Shown: positions 38,393-47,453, counted from the stretch's first letter. The stretch is 64,000 nucleotides of DNA from Taklimakanibacter sp049323275 (GCA_049323275.1 JBMOOM010000029.1:62001-126000), one strand, 5' to 3'. Numbers and translations are program-made. Notes: generated from the sequence alone by a model not told the origin.

Positions 38393-39390
38393 GCGCCTCC
38401 GCCCCTCTGCTCGAGATCAGCCATGTGTCGAAGACCTATGCGCTCGACCATAGTCTGAGCGACATGCTCGCGCGCAAGCCACGGGCCAGGCTCCAGGCGT
38501 TGCGCAATGTCAGCCTGACGGTCAGGCCCGGCGAGATCCTCGGCGTCGTCGGGGAATCGGGCTGCGGCAAGTCCACGCTCGGCCGGTGCATCGTCGGCCT
38601 CGACAGGCCCGATCACGGCAGCTTTGCCTGGCAAGGCGGAACCTTCGACGCCGACCGTCACGGCCGCGCGCGCCAGATCCAGATGGTCTTCCAGGATCCT
38701 TATGCCTCGCTCAATCCGCGCATGACGCTCGGCGCCATGCTCGACGAGGTCCTCAAAGTCCATGGCATGGCGACGGACGCGGCGGCGCGGAGCCAGCGCG
38801 TCGATGAATTGCTGCTGATGGTCGGCCTGACGCCGGCGCTCAAGGACCGGTTGCCCCATGCGATCAGCGGCGGCCAGCGCCAGCGGATCTCGATCGCCCG
38901 GGCGCTCGCTGTCGAACCCCGCCTGCTGATCGCCGATGAGCCGGTGTCGGCGCTTGACGCCAGCGTCCAGGCGCAGATCATCAATCTGCTCGCGGATCTG
39001 CGCGCCAAGCTCGGCATCGCCATCCTGTTCATCGCGCATGACCTCAATGTGGTCCGCCATATCAGCGACCGCATCGCGGTCATGTATCTGGGCGAGATCG
39101 TCGAGGTCGCCGGGACCGAGAGCCTGTTCGCCGAGCCGCGCCATCCCTATACGCGAGGCCTCCTCGCCGCGATCCCGATGCCCGATCCGCGCATCCGCAC
39201 CCAGGCGCCCGGCGTCGAAGGCGAGGTGCCCGATCCGCTGGCGCCGCCGGCCGGCTGCGGCTTCTCGACCCGCTGTCCTTTCGTGCTGCCGGCCTGCCGG
39301 GCCGAGCATCCGGAGCTCGTTCCGGCGGGCGCGGATCACACCGTCCGCTGCCTCAATCGGGCGGCCTCGACAGAATACGATTTCACCTGA
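38389..39390 (+). CDS. Dipeptide-type ABC importer ATPase (DppF/OppF-like)
   Basis: This 333-residue second ATPase of the importer has Walker A GESGCGKSTLGRCIVGL, MVFQDPYASLNPRMTLG, signature ISGGQRQRISIARALAVEPRLLIADEPVSALDASVQ, and the C-terminal cysteine segment GCGFSTRCPFVLPAC. An insertion near the N-terminus (DHSLSDMLARKPRARLQALRN) is typical of DppF proteins. ATG 38389 overlaps the preceding stop. A cytoplasmic serine hydrolase gene follows after 27 bases and may process the imported compound. Confidence 0.94.
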   Translation: MSASAPLLEISHVSKTYALDHSLSDMLARKPRARLQALRNVSLTVRPGEILGVVGESGCGKSTLGRCIVGLDRPDHGSFAWQGGTFDADRHGRARQIQMVFQDPYASLNPRMTLGAMLDEVLKVHGMATDAAARSQRVDELLLMVGLTPALKDRLPHAISGGQRQRISIARALAVEPRLLIADEPVSALDASVQAQIINLLADLRAKLGIAILFIAHDLNVVRHISDRIAVMYLGEIVEVAGTESLFAEPRHPYTRGLLAAIPMPDPRIRTQAPGVEGEVPDPLAPPAGCGFSTRCPFVLPACRAEHPELVPAGADHTVRCLNRAASTEYDFT

Positions 39391-39417
39391 CGATCACCAC
39401 AATCCGGGAACAGCCTC

Positions 39418-40332
39418 ATGTCGTCCAACACAAAACCATCGGCGGAGAGTATCGGCGCGGAACTGGTCGCCTGGAGCTCCGAACGATTTGCGCCCCATGG
39501 CCTCACCCGCGACGATTTCGCGATCACCCTGCATCTCCATGCGGGCGAAACGGGCCCGGTCGCGGAAAGCTTCTCCTATCGCGGCGATGTCGCCTTCTAT
39601 CCGTGCAGCGTCGTCAAGATGTTCTACATGGTGGCGCTGGAACAGGCCTATCAGGACGGCCGTCTCAGCGAAACGCCGGAGCTCGCCCGCGCGACGCATG
39701 ACATGATCAAATGGTCGAGCAACATGGCCACCAACTATATCATCGATCATCTGAGCGGAACGACCGGCGACCTCGAGCTCGGGCCGGATGACATGGAGCG
39801 CTGGGTCGAGGCGCGTGAGAACGTGAATCGCTACTTCCGCGCGCTCGGCCTGAAGGAGCTTGACGGCATCAACGTGTCGCAGAAGCTGATGGACGACCAG
39901 CGCTATGGGCGTGAGAACATCTATGTTCGGCGCGGCGGCAACAATCACAACCGGCTCACCAGCGACGCCGCCGCGGCGATCCTGGCCCGGATCATGAGCG
40001 GCGAGATGATCTCGGCGGAGCGCTCACGGACCATGCGCGACATCCTGCACCGCCCGAACACGAAAGAGTTCCGCGACACGCCCCATGCGCAGCTCCTCGC
40101 CTTCCTCGGAGAAGGCATGCCGGAGGGAGCGCGCATCTGGTCGAAGGCGGGCTGGACCGGCTGGACCGGCGATGAGCTGGCGAGCTATCGCCGCCACGAC
40201 GCGCTGCATGCGGTGCTGCCGAGCGGTCAGTCCTTCACGCTCGCCGTCTTCACCCAGGGCAAATGGGCGTCGGACAGCCTCACTTTGCTGCCGGAGATCG
40301 GCGCCAAGGCGGCGGCATTGATCGCCGGCTGA
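39418..40332 (+). CDS. Serine hydrolase, class A beta-lactamase-like, no signal peptide
   Basis: This 304-residue protein of the beta-lactamase/DD-peptidase fold shows the S-x-x-K motif as S64-V-V-K67 (FYPCSVVKMFYMVALE), an S-S-N triad near 100-102 in place of SDN, and KAGWTG in place of KTG. It has no signal peptide, unlike secreted beta-lactamases. It is the last gene of the dipeptide-type importer operon, so a cytoplasmic peptidase, amidase or esterase acting on the imported substrate is more likely than antibiotic resistance. That role is inference. It converges with the molybdenum oxidoreductase, 3 bases apart. Confidence 0.82.
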   Translation: MSSNTKPSAESIGAELVAWSSERFAPHGLTRDDFAITLHLHAGETGPVAESFSYRGDVAFYPCSVVKMFYMVALEQAYQDGRLSETPELARATHDMIKWSSNMATNYIIDHLSGTTGDLELGPDDMERWVEARENVNRYFRALGLKELDGINVSQKLMDDQRYGRENIYVRRGGNNHNRLTSDAAAAILARIMSGEMISAERSRTMRDILHRPNTKEFRDTPHAQLLAFLGEGMPEGARIWSKAGWTGWTGDELASYRRHDALHAVLPSGQSFTLAVFTQGKWASDSLTLLPEIGAKAAALIAG

Positions 40333-40335
40333 TCC

Positions 40336-42642
40336 TCAGCCGATCAGCTTCTCCAGCGTGATCGGCAGGTCGCGGATGCGTTTGCCGGTCGCGTGATAGA
40401 CGGCATTGGCGATCGCCGGCGCCACGCCGACAATGCCGAGCTCGCCGACCGCCTTGCCGCCCAGAACCGAGGCGTGGAAGTCGGGCACGCCGACCGAAAT
40501 GACATCGATGTAGGGAATGTCGGCATTGGTGGCGATGAGATAATCGCCGAGATTGTTGTTGATGACCCGGCCCTGGCGGCGGTCGACGATGCCCTCCTCG
40601 AGCAGCGCCTGGCCGATCCCCATGATGATGCCGCCCTTCCATTGGCTCTCGGCCAGCTTGGGATTGTAGAGGCGGCCCGAATCGAGCGCCGAGACGACGC
40701 GCGACACCCTGACCGTGCCGAAATCCTCATCCACCCGCACCTCGATGAAATGCACGCACCAGGCATGGAGCGAATAATCGCCTTCGGTCGGCGAGCGCAT
40801 GCGCGAGATCGTGGTGTAGGTCGTGTGTTTGTCGGCGGCGCTGTTGGCGGTTTCCGGAAGCGTATCGCGCAGAGCCTCGATCTTGTCGCGGCCCAGACGG
40901 CGCATCAGCTCGGCGATCGTGACGCTCTCACCGCCGCGCGGCGATGAGATGACACCGTCCGCAACGCTGAGCGTATTCGCCTGCAAGGCGCTGAAGGGCG
41001 AGCTCGGATCATTGATGGCGAGACCGATCAATTCGTCACGCGCCGCCAGCGCCGCCTTGTGGACGGCGCCGGTCATCAGATTGGCGAGCTGCGATCCACC
41101 CGCCACCGGCGCTCCCGGCAATAGCGAATCGCCGAGCTTCACCTCGACCTGCTCGACCGGCACGCCGATCGCTTCGGCCGCTGTCTGGGCCAGGATCGTG
41201 TAGGTGCCCTGCCCCATGTCGATGCCGCTGCTCGCCACTTCGGCGCGACCGTCGGCGAAGAGGCGCACCATCGCCTCGCCGGCGGTGCGGCGGACCGGAT
41301 AGGTACCCGCCGCGACGCCCCAGCCGATCAGATGGTGGCCGTCGCGCATCGAGCGGGGCTCCGGCTTGCGCGTCTCCCAGCCGAAGGCCTTGGCGCCCTC
41401 CTCATAGGCTTCGCGCAGACGCCGCGTCGACCAGGGCTTTTTCGCCTGCGGATCCTCATCGGCATAATTGAGCAGCCTGATCGCCACCGGATCGACACCC
41501 ACTTCGTAGCTCAGCTCATCGATGGCGCATTCGATGCCGAAGGCGCTCGGATTCTCGCCCGGCGCCCGCAAGGCGCTCGGCAGCACCGTGTTCACCGGCA
41601 CGACCGTCTGGCGGGCGGCCAGATGGGGTGTCGCATACATGAGCGCCGTAACCGAGGCCAAAGGCTCACCCCACACGCCGTCGATGGAGGTCTCATTGGC
41701 GCCGCTTTGAACGATCGAGAGCAGCTTGCCCTCCTTGGTAGCGCCAAGCTTCAAAGTCTGGCGCGTCGCCGGACGGCCGCCGAAGGCGGTGAAAGTCTGC
41801 GGCCTCGTGAGCGCCAGCTTCACCGGGCGCTTGAGCATCTTCGCCGCGACCGCGGCAATGGCGCCATGCGCCAACGCAAAGGCCTTGGAGCCGAAGCCGC
41901 CGCCGATGAAGGGCGAGACCAGTCGCACATTCTCATAAGGAACGCCGAACCATTCGGCATAGGTGCGCGACATGCCATTGATCCACTGGCTCGGCTCCCA
42001 GACGGTGAGTTGATCGCCTTCCCAGTGCGCCACCAGGCCATGCGGCTCGATCGGGACATTGTATTCGCGCGGGGTCCGGTAAGTCGCTTCGATTCGGACC
42101 GGCGCCTCCGCCAGCGCCGTCTCCGCCTCGCCCCAGCCTGCCGCCAGATGATCGAGCGCCATGCCCTCGCCCGACCGGGGATCATCGTATGTGGCGATTG
42201 CGTCCTCTTCCTCATAATAGACCTTGATGAGCGCGGCGGCGGCGGTTGCCTGCTCGAACGTCTCGGCCACTACGGCGGCAACATGCTGCCCCATGAAATT
42301 GATCTTGTTCGACAGCGCCAGATAGGGACCTTCGGGCCCCGGTGTACCGAGCCAGGTCGTCGCCGACCTCAAGGGCATGATGGTGTCGGGCGTCAGCACC
42401 AGAAGAACGCCGGGGGCGGTCTCGGCAGCCCGCGCGTCGATGACGCCGACCCGGCCGGCGCCGATGGTGCTCTGCACGATCACCGCATGGCACAGACCGT
42501 CAGGACGATGCTCGAGCGCATAAAGCGCCGCGCCTTTGATCTTGGCCGGGCCGTCGATGCGCGACAGGCGGTCGCCGAGGGAGCCGCCGCCATCGGAGGC
42601 ATCGCCACGCTTGGCTTTCGCCGGCAGGATATCCGTGGTCAT
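40336..42642 (-). CDS. Molybdenum-binding large subunit, xanthine/aldehyde oxidase family
   Basis: This 768-residue catalytic subunit of a xanthine dehydrogenase-family enzyme is closest in layout to the E. coli PaoC/YagR type. Seen are LSRIDGPAKIKGAALYALEH, the molybdopterin stretch SPFIGGGFGSKAFALAHGAIAAVAA, GMGQGTYTILAQTAAEAIG, and the C-terminal GKAVGELGIVGVAPAIANAVYHATG with the presumed catalytic Glu. It is the last of three genes in the order Fe-S, FAD, Mo, joined by ATGA overlaps. Aldehydes or N-heterocycles are likely substrates. No maturation chaperone gene (PaoD/XdhC-like) is adjacent. Confidence 0.93.
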   Translation of the reverse strand: MTTDILPAKAKRGDASDGGGSLGDRLSRIDGPAKIKGAALYALEHRPDGLCHAVIVQSTIGAGRVGVIDARAAETAPGVLLVLTPDTIMPLRSATTWLGTPGPEGPYLALSNKINFMGQHVAAVVAETFEQATAAAALIKVYYEEEDAIATYDDPRSGEGMALDHLAAGWGEAETALAEAPVRIEATYRTPREYNVPIEPHGLVAHWEGDQLTVWEPSQWINGMSRTYAEWFGVPYENVRLVSPFIGGGFGSKAFALAHGAIAAVAAKMLKRPVKLALTRPQTFTAFGGRPATRQTLKLGATKEGKLLSIVQSGANETSIDGVWGEPLASVTALMYATPHLAARQTVVPVNTVLPSALRAPGENPSAFGIECAIDELSYEVGVDPVAIRLLNYADEDPQAKKPWSTRRLREAYEEGAKAFGWETRKPEPRSMRDGHHLIGWGVAAGTYPVRRTAGEAMVRLFADGRAEVASSGIDMGQGTYTILAQTAAEAIGVPVEQVEVKLGDSLLPGAPVAGGSQLANLMTGAVHKAALAARDELIGLAINDPSSPFSALQANTLSVADGVISSPRGGESVTIAELMRRLGRDKIEALRDTLPETANSAADKHTTYTTISRMRSPTEGDYSLHAWCVHFIEVRVDEDFGTVRVSRVVSALDSGRLYNPKLAESQWKGGIIMGIGQALLEEGIVDRRQGRVINNNLGDYLIATNADIPYIDVISVGVPDFHASVLGGKAVGELGIVGVAPAIANAVYHATGKRIRDLPITLEKLIG

Positions 42643-43622
42643 GCGAGGCCTCCGACTTTCAGGATGGCGCGCGCCACGACACGCGGCGCCAGTTCGATCT
42701 TGTAATGATTGTCGCCTTGCGCCACCGCGCCCTCCATGGCGAGCAGGCTCGCCTGCTTCACGGCTTCCGGCTCGAGCGGCTTGCCGATGAGAGCTTTTTC
42801 GACGTTACGCGCACGCCAGGGTTTGGTGGCGACACCGCCAAGCGCCACACGCAGATCGCGAATGGTCCGGCCGTCGGGTTCGAGCTCGATACCTACAGCG
42901 GCGCTGGCGGCGGCGAATTCATAAGATTGCCGGTCGCGCACCTTGAGATAGGTGGAGCGCCGAGCGGCCTCGGAAACCGGTATGGTCACCGCGGTGATCA
43001 CTTCACCCGGCTCCAGCGCATGTTCACGCTCCGGCGTCATGCCCGGCAGGAGGAAAAACTCCTCGATCGCGACAAGGCGCTCACCCAGATGCACCATCGC
43101 GTCGAAAGCGGTGAGCGCCACCGCGAGATCGCCCGGATTGGTGGCGATGCAGACCTTGCTGGTGCCCAGCACCGCATGGTTGCGGGTGACGCCGCCCAAT
43201 GCGGCGCAGCCCGAGCCCGGATCGCGCTTGTTGCAGGCGGGAAAGGCCAGAGGATCGCGGAAATAGGCGCAGCGCGTCCGTTGCAGGAGGTTGCCGCCGA
43301 TCGTCGCCATGTTGCGCAATTGTGCCGAGGCGGCCTGCCATAGCGCCTCCGAGACCGCCGGAAAATCCTGGCGGATGGAAGCATCATCGGCGACATGACT
43401 CATCTTGGCGAGGGCGCCGATATGGACACCCGCTGCGCCGATCGTAATGGCATCAAGGCCCTCGAGATGTGTGATGTCGATCACCTTGGCCGGCGCCGCC
43501 ACGCCGCATTTAGCGAGATCGAGCAGGGTCGTGCCGCCAGCGAGCAGCATGGCGCCGGGTTCGGCGGCGAAACGGCGCGCTTCGGCGAGTGACGCAGCGC
43601 GGGCATAGTCGAAATCTCTCAT
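42639..43622 (-). CDS. FAD-binding subunit, xanthine/aldehyde oxidase family
   Basis: This roughly 327-residue middle subunit passes electrons from the molybdenum subunit to an acceptor. It has the FAD-binding segment LLAGGTTLLDLAKCGVAAPAKVIDI near the N-terminus, the ATIGGNLLQRTRCAYFRDP segment, and a cysteine-bearing loop (PACNKRDPGSGCAAL) like that binding a [4Fe-4S] cluster in PaoB/YagS relatives. ATG 43622 overlaps the Fe-S subunit stop; longer upstream frame is the reverse-frame shadow of that gene. Its own stop overlaps the large-subunit start. Confidence 0.92.
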   Translation of the reverse strand: MRDFDYARAASLAEARRFAAEPGAMLLAGGTTLLDLAKCGVAAPAKVIDITHLEGLDAITIGAAGVHIGALAKMSHVADDASIRQDFPAVSEALWQAASAQLRNMATIGGNLLQRTRCAYFRDPLAFPACNKRDPGSGCAALGGVTRNHAVLGTSKVCIATNPGDLAVALTAFDAMVHLGERLVAIEEFFLLPGMTPEREHALEPGEVITAVTIPVSEAARRSTYLKVRDRQSYEFAAASAAVGIELEPDGRTIRDLRVALGGVATKPWRARNVEKALIGKPLEPEAVKQASLLAMEGAVAQGDNHYKIELAPRVVARAILKVGGLA

Positions 43623-44095
43623 GACATCACCTCCTTCGCCTCGCGCACCGCCGCCACGATATGCGGATAGGCGCCGCAGCGGCACAGATTGCCCGACATG
43701 TATTCGCGGATTTCCGCATCGGAGCCGGCATGGCCTTCCTTGATGCAGGCGACCGCCGACATGATCTGGCCGGGCGTGCAATAGCCGCATTGGAAGGCAT
43801 CCTGGGCGAGGAAGGCAGCCTGCACGGGATGCAGCTCGGCGCCGTCCGGCGTCAATCCTTCGATGGTGGTGATCGCCCTGCCCTCCACCTGCGCGGCCAG
43901 CGTGAGGCAGGCGAGCACACGCTCGCCATCGACATGCACGGTGCAGGCGCCGCATTGGCCCTGGTCGCAGCCCTTCTTCGAGCCGGTGAGATTCAGATGC
44001 TCGCGCAGCGCATCGAGCAAGGTGACGCGCGGCTCGATGGTGAGCTCATGCGATGCGCCATTGACGACGAGCTTGATATTCAATGGATTGGACAT
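43619..44095 (-). CDS. [2Fe-2S] subunit, xanthine/aldehyde oxidase family
   Basis: This 158-residue iron-sulfur subunit has a plant-type [2Fe-2S] motif, GCDQGQCGACTVHVDGERVLAC, followed by the helical domain with the second cluster motif CGYCTPG...CRCGAY. The start at 44095 has GAGG eight bases upstream; an ATG at 44134 would add 13 atypical residues. Unlike some PaoA proteins it has no evident Tat signal, so the complex is probably cytoplasmic. It is the first gene of the operon, divergent from a TetR gene with a palindrome between. Confidence 0.93.
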   Translation of the reverse strand: MSNPLNIKLVVNGASHELTIEPRVTLLDALREHLNLTGSKKGCDQGQCGACTVHVDGERVLACLTLAAQVEGRAITTIEGLTPDGAELHPVQAAFLAQDAFQCGYCTPGQIMSAVACIKEGHAGSDAEIREYMSGNLCRCGAYPHIVAAVREAKEVMS

Positions 44096-44176
44096 GAAAT
44101 CGGCCTCACTCTGTCTTCCTTTAAGGCATGACATTTCGGATCCGGATGGGGTAACAAATCGGAAGGCGTCGCGATA

Positions 44177-44198
44177 TAATCGGAGGCGCCTCCGGTTA
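44177..44198. promoter_or_regulatory. 22-bp palindrome, putative TetR operator
   Basis: A perfect 14-bp palindrome CGGAGGCGCCTCCG is flanked by TAA on the left and TTA on the right with one unpaired base each side, making a 22-bp dyad. It lies about 80 bases before the oxidoreductase operon and 55 bases before the TetR gene. Size and placement fit autorepression and control of the operon. Confidence 0.7.
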
Positions 44199-44253
44199 AT
44201 ACTTAGAGGCCCGCCGATGCGGATTCAAGCCCCAATTGTGTTGGGTATGTGAA

Positions 44254-44883
44254 GTGACCGTCAAACGTCCGGCGAAGCGGAGCAAAATCTCCCCGTCTCC
44301 CGCAGCGGAAAGGCCGTTGCGCGCCGACGCCCGGCGCAACCGCGACAAGCTGATCGAGGTGGCGGGCCATGCCTTCGCCGAGCACGGCATCGACACGTCG
44401 CTCGAACAGATCGCCGAGCGCGCCAAGGTCGGCATCGGCACGCTCTACCGGCATTTTCCGACGCGCGAGCACCTGGTCGAGGTGGTCTACCGGCATGAGG
44501 TGGAAGCGCTGTGCCGGGCGGCCGAGGAACTGGCGCTGAGACATCCGGCCGACCGGGCCCTCGCCGAATGGATGCAGCGCTTCGTCGACTATATCGCCGC
44601 CAAGCGCGGCATGGCGAGCAGCCTCAAGCTGCTTTTCGCCGGCAATTCCGAATTCTTCGCAGAGACGTCGGGCAAAATTCCGGCCGCGGTGCAGCGCCTC
44701 GTCGACGCGGCCATCGCGCAAGGCGCCATCCGCTCGGATATCGACAGCTCGGATGTTCTCCACGCGCTCTCCGGGATTTATAATCTCCCCCAAACGCCGG
44801 ACTGGCGCGAACGTTCCCGCCGACTCATCACGGTCCTGATGGACGGCCTGCGCGCCGGCGCCAGGACCGGAAGCTCCTCCTGA
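44254..44883 (+). CDS. TetR-family transcriptional regulator
   Basis: This roughly 209-residue regulator has an N-terminal DNA-binding domain (RDKLIEVAGHAFAEHGIDTSLEQIAERAKVGIGTLYRHFPTREHLVEVVY) and a helical ligand-binding C-terminal domain typical of SACE_7040-like TetR proteins. The start is uncertain: GTG 44254 is preferred, with a TTG at 44236 in the same frame. It diverges from the three-subunit molybdenum oxidoreductase and probably represses it until an aldehyde or aromatic inducer binds (inference). Confidence 0.88.
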   Translation: MTVKRPAKRSKISPSPAAERPLRADARRNRDKLIEVAGHAFAEHGIDTSLEQIAERAKVGIGTLYRHFPTREHLVEVVYRHEVEALCRAAEELALRHPADRALAEWMQRFVDYIAAKRGMASSLKLLFAGNSEFFAETSGKIPAAVQRLVDAAIAQGAIRSDIDSSDVLHALSGIYNLPQTPDWRERSRRLITVLMDGLRAGARTGSSS

Positions 44884-45065
44884 GGCAAGTGTGCGCCCGC
44901 GCATCCACGACAGACTGTCGTAATCCTCAGGCGTGATCTGACACTGCGTCGCGCTGCCCCGTTCCAGACACAGTCGCGGAGCATTTGAGTCGCAAGGCCA
45001 AGCGCATTGGCTCGCCCCTATTTGGACCATCCCGCCAGACGTGATCCACCGGAATATCAGATCCC

Positions 45066-45695
45066 ATGTCGTCCCCTGAGCTGACTTTGACATTGTCGGG
45101 CACGGTTGCCTATCTGCTCAGCTTCGGGCTGGCGGGCGCCGGCTGCCTCGCCGCCATGGAGCGATTCGCGCCTCTCCTCCCCTCCTACATCCTGCTGATG
45201 TTCCTGGGCCTGGCAGTGCCCGACAGCACGATGCTCGCTCTGACCATCGGCGTCACGACGCTCGGCTCGCTCATCGGCGGGCTCGGCTGGTTCGTGATCG
45301 GATGGGCGCTCGGCCCCGACCGGGCCCGCGCGGTGATCGCCAAATACGGCAAGTACATTTTGCTGAGGCTGCCGCTTTACGACCGTCTGACCAACGCCTA
45401 TCGGCGCCATCATTTCTGGGTCACGCTTTCGGGCCAGATCATCCCGGCGGCCAGGCTCTATCTTCCGCTGCCCGCCGGGGTGCTGAGGCTCGATCCGCGC
45501 ATCTTCCTGGCGGCGACGACGCTCGGCTGCCTGATCTGGAACGCTCCCTTCGTTTATCTCGGCTACAGCCTGCGGGGCGGCGGACGCGATCCTCTGCAGA
45601 CCGGCTTCTGGGCCTCCATCATCCTTCTCGGCATCGAAGGCGCCATTCTGCTCCTCCTGCGCTTTCGCCGGATTGCAGCGCACCGATCAGGATGA
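45066..45695 (+). CDS. DedA family membrane protein
   Basis: This 209-residue inner-membrane protein has DedA features: ERFAPLLPSYILLMFLGLAV near the N-terminus, the amphipathic GWFVIGWALGPDRARAVIAKYGKYILL, and the conserved SGQIIPAARLYLPLPAGVLRLDPRIFLAATTLGCLIWN with its Arg and Pro. DedA proteins are linked to membrane lipid (undecaprenyl or phospholipid) flipping and proton-motive-force maintenance. Here ARLYLP takes the place of the more usual R..P...AG. It overlaps the next gene tail to tail by 9 bases. Confidence 0.85.
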   Translation: MSSPELTLTLSGTVAYLLSFGLAGAGCLAAMERFAPLLPSYILLMFLGLAVPDSTMLALTIGVTTLGSLIGGLGWFVIGWALGPDRARAVIAKYGKYILLRLPLYDRLTNAYRRHHFWVTLSGQIIPAARLYLPLPAGVLRLDPRIFLAATTLGCLIWNAPFVYLGYSLRGGGRDPLQTGFWASIILLGIEGAILLLLRFRRIAAHRSG

Positions 45696-46304
45696 GGCAA
45701 CCGGCTCCTGCAGCGACCAGCGGCCCAGCGTATTGTAGCGCGAGCGGCCCTTCTCGCTGTGAATGAGCGAGAAGTCCTCCACGGTGAAACGGATCGGGTC
45801 GATCGTCCGCTTGAGGACGACCTTCGGACCGTAGAGCAGCGTGACATGCGGCGTGAAATGATCCGCCGCCTTGAACCCCCACTCCTTCAGCGCCGAGCCC
45901 AGTGACCGGTGCAACTCCACCAAAGGCGCGCTTTCGCCGAGCAGCACCAGAGCATGCCTTGCGGGCTCGCCATGCCGCGGCGGCTTCACCTCGAAGCTCT
46001 GAACATGATTGAGAGTCACATCGAAGGGCGGCAGAGAAACGGTCTGGCTGGCCCGCCTGGCGCCGTGAATGATGGCCGAGGGCAGCCGCGTGAAATCACC
46101 GACGAAATGCAGCGAAATATGCAGAAGCTCTCTCGGCCGCAAGCTCCCGTGGAGGTCGTGCTCGGCGCAGAATCCGCGCCGGAAGCGCTCAATGCGGCGG
46201 GCCGCGTCGCCATCGAGACGAACGCCGAGGAATAACCGCTCCGACCGCGGCGGCGACTTCCCCACGCTCGCGGCCGTTCCAAGATTGAATGCAACCTGCT
46301 CCAT
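45687..46304 (-). CDS. thpR: 2'-5' RNA ligase family protein (2H phosphoesterase)
   Basis: This 205-residue cytoplasmic protein of the 2H phosphoesterase superfamily has two HxTx-type motifs: HISLHF with His62, and HVTLLY with His153. The N-terminal RLFLGVRLDGDAARRI is typical of ThpR/LigT proteins, which act on 2',3'-cyclic phosphates or 2'-5' linkages in RNA. A GAGGTGAGTT site precedes the ATG. Compared with ThpR it carries about 20 extra residues at the N-terminus. The biological substrate is not known. Confidence 0.85.
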   Translation of the reverse strand: MEQVAFNLGTAASVGKSPPRSERLFLGVRLDGDAARRIERFRRGFCAEHDLHGSLRPRELLHISLHFVGDFTRLPSAIIHGARRASQTVSLPPFDVTLNHVQSFEVKPPRHGEPARHALVLLGESAPLVELHRSLGSALKEWGFKAADHFTPHVTLLYGPKVVLKRTIDPIRFTVEDFSLIHSEKGRSRYNTLGRWSLQEPVASS

Positions 46305-46393
46305 AACTCACCTCACGCAACTGACTGACCTTGAGCTCCATAGAACATAACAAGAACACAAGCAAGTAGTTTTTGAAATGACGCGGCTTATGA

Positions 46394-46993
46394 TCACTTC
46401 TTCTTGTGCGGATGGATGGTTTCGCCGCGCTTCAGCATCAGGACGAAGCTTTCGATCTTTCTCTTCCGCCCGGCTTCCGTCTTCATATTGTGCAGGCGAA
46501 AGGCCAGGGCGAAGCGGTTCTGCGCGCTGAGCTTCGCCAGCATCGCCTTTGCCTTGGGCTCGGCATCGATGGCGGCCTGAAGATCGGCGGGGATCGTCAT
46601 CTGCTTCGAGCCACCATAAGCGCGAGCCCAGCGCCCGTCCGCCTTGGCCGCGTCGACCTCCTCGAGTCCATGCTCGGTCATGCGCCCTTCCGCGATGAGG
46701 CGCGCGACATTGTCGACATTGATGCGGCTCCAGGTGCTCCTGGCGCGGCGCCGGCAATAGCGCTGCAGATAGCTCCTGTCGTCGAGCCCCTTGCGCAGGC
46801 CGTCGATCCAGCCCCAGCACAGGCAGACATCGATGGCTTCCGCAGGCGTGATGGAGGGCAGCCCCGAGCTCACCTTGTGAAGCTTGATCCAGACTTCATC
46901 CTGCTTGCCGTGGTTCCGGGCCAGCCATTTGTAGAAGCTGTCGGAAGTCTTGAATTCAAGGACCTTGCCGTGATCGATCGTGACGGGCGCCAT
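46394..46993 (-). CDS. YdeI/OmdA family protein
   Basis: This 199-residue soluble protein resembles the YdeI/OmpD-associated family: SFYKWLARNHGKQDEVWIKLHKVSSGLPSITPAEAIDVCLCWGWIDGLRKGLDDRSYLQRYCRRRARSTWSRIN, abbreviated here to its family-like core, then the C-terminal IPADLQAAIDAEPKA and a basic GRKRKIESFVLMLKRGE end. The family's biochemical role is not established. ATG 46993 matches the family N-terminus. It may share a transcript with none of its neighbours: 89 bases separate it from the 2'-5' ligase gene downstream. Confidence 0.85.
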   Translation of the reverse strand: MAPVTIDHGKVLEFKTSDSFYKWLARNHGKQDEVWIKLHKVSSGLPSITPAEAIDVCLCWGWIDGLRKGLDDRSYLQRYCRRRARSTWSRINVDNVARLIAEGRMTEHGLEEVDAAKADGRWARAYGGSKQMTIPADLQAAIDAEPKAKAMLAKLSAQNRFALAFRLHNMKTEAGRKRKIESFVLMLKRGETIHPHKKK

Positions 46994-47052
46994 GGGATGC
47001 TCGAGCCTTTGCCGCCTCCAGTTAGAGCAACCGGCAGCCGCCATTCAAGCCT

Positions 47053-47451
47053 TCATTCCCGGGTGCGCGGCTGGAAGCGCGACAGGATGCAGGCAAGGGC
47101 GAGCCCGCCGATCACCGAGACATGCTCGAGGGCCACCGTCATGTCGCGGAATGCCTCCTCGCCCGTCTTCGCCCAGAAGGGATGCGCGATCGGAATGGTG
47201 AGGATTGTGAAGACCGCGAGGGCGGCCGCGGCGAGCCAGGTGCCGCGATCGAGGATGATCATCGCCGAGGCGCCGAGCTGCAGGATCAGCGTCGCCAGGT
47301 TGAAGGCCCAGCCCGGATAGAGACCGAAGCTGTCCATCACCGCCGCATTGGCGCTGAAATCCAGCAATTTGGCGAGCCCGCTGGTCCAGAAGACGAAGGT
47401 GAGGAGAAGGCGCGCAACAAGTTCGAAGGCACGCGAGTCGAGGAACGGCAT
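47053..47451 (-). CDS. DoxX family membrane protein
   Basis: This 132-residue protein has four membrane segments and matches DoxX: LVARLLLTFVFWTSGLAKLLDF at the N-terminus, then ILQLGASAMIILDRGTWLAAAALAVFTILTIPIAHPFW. A strong AAGGAGCTGAGA site precedes the ATG. It starts 2 bases after the stop of the MFS pump gene, so both are driven by the SoxR-box promoter upstream of the pump. DoxX proteins have been linked to oxidative and thiol stress in other bacteria, which suits this context. Confidence 0.85.
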   Translation of the reverse strand: MPFLDSRAFELVARLLLTFVFWTSGLAKLLDFSANAAVMDSFGLYPGWAFNLATLILQLGASAMIILDRGTWLAAAALAVFTILTIPIAHPFWAKTGEEAFRDMTVALEHVSVIGGLALACILSRFQPRTRE

Positions 47452-47453
47452 TC

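Noticed and set aside
39418..40332. Calling the serine hydrolase an antibiotic-resistance beta-lactamase
   Set aside because: No signal peptide, altered SDN and KTG motifs, and location in a peptide importer operon argue for another substrate.
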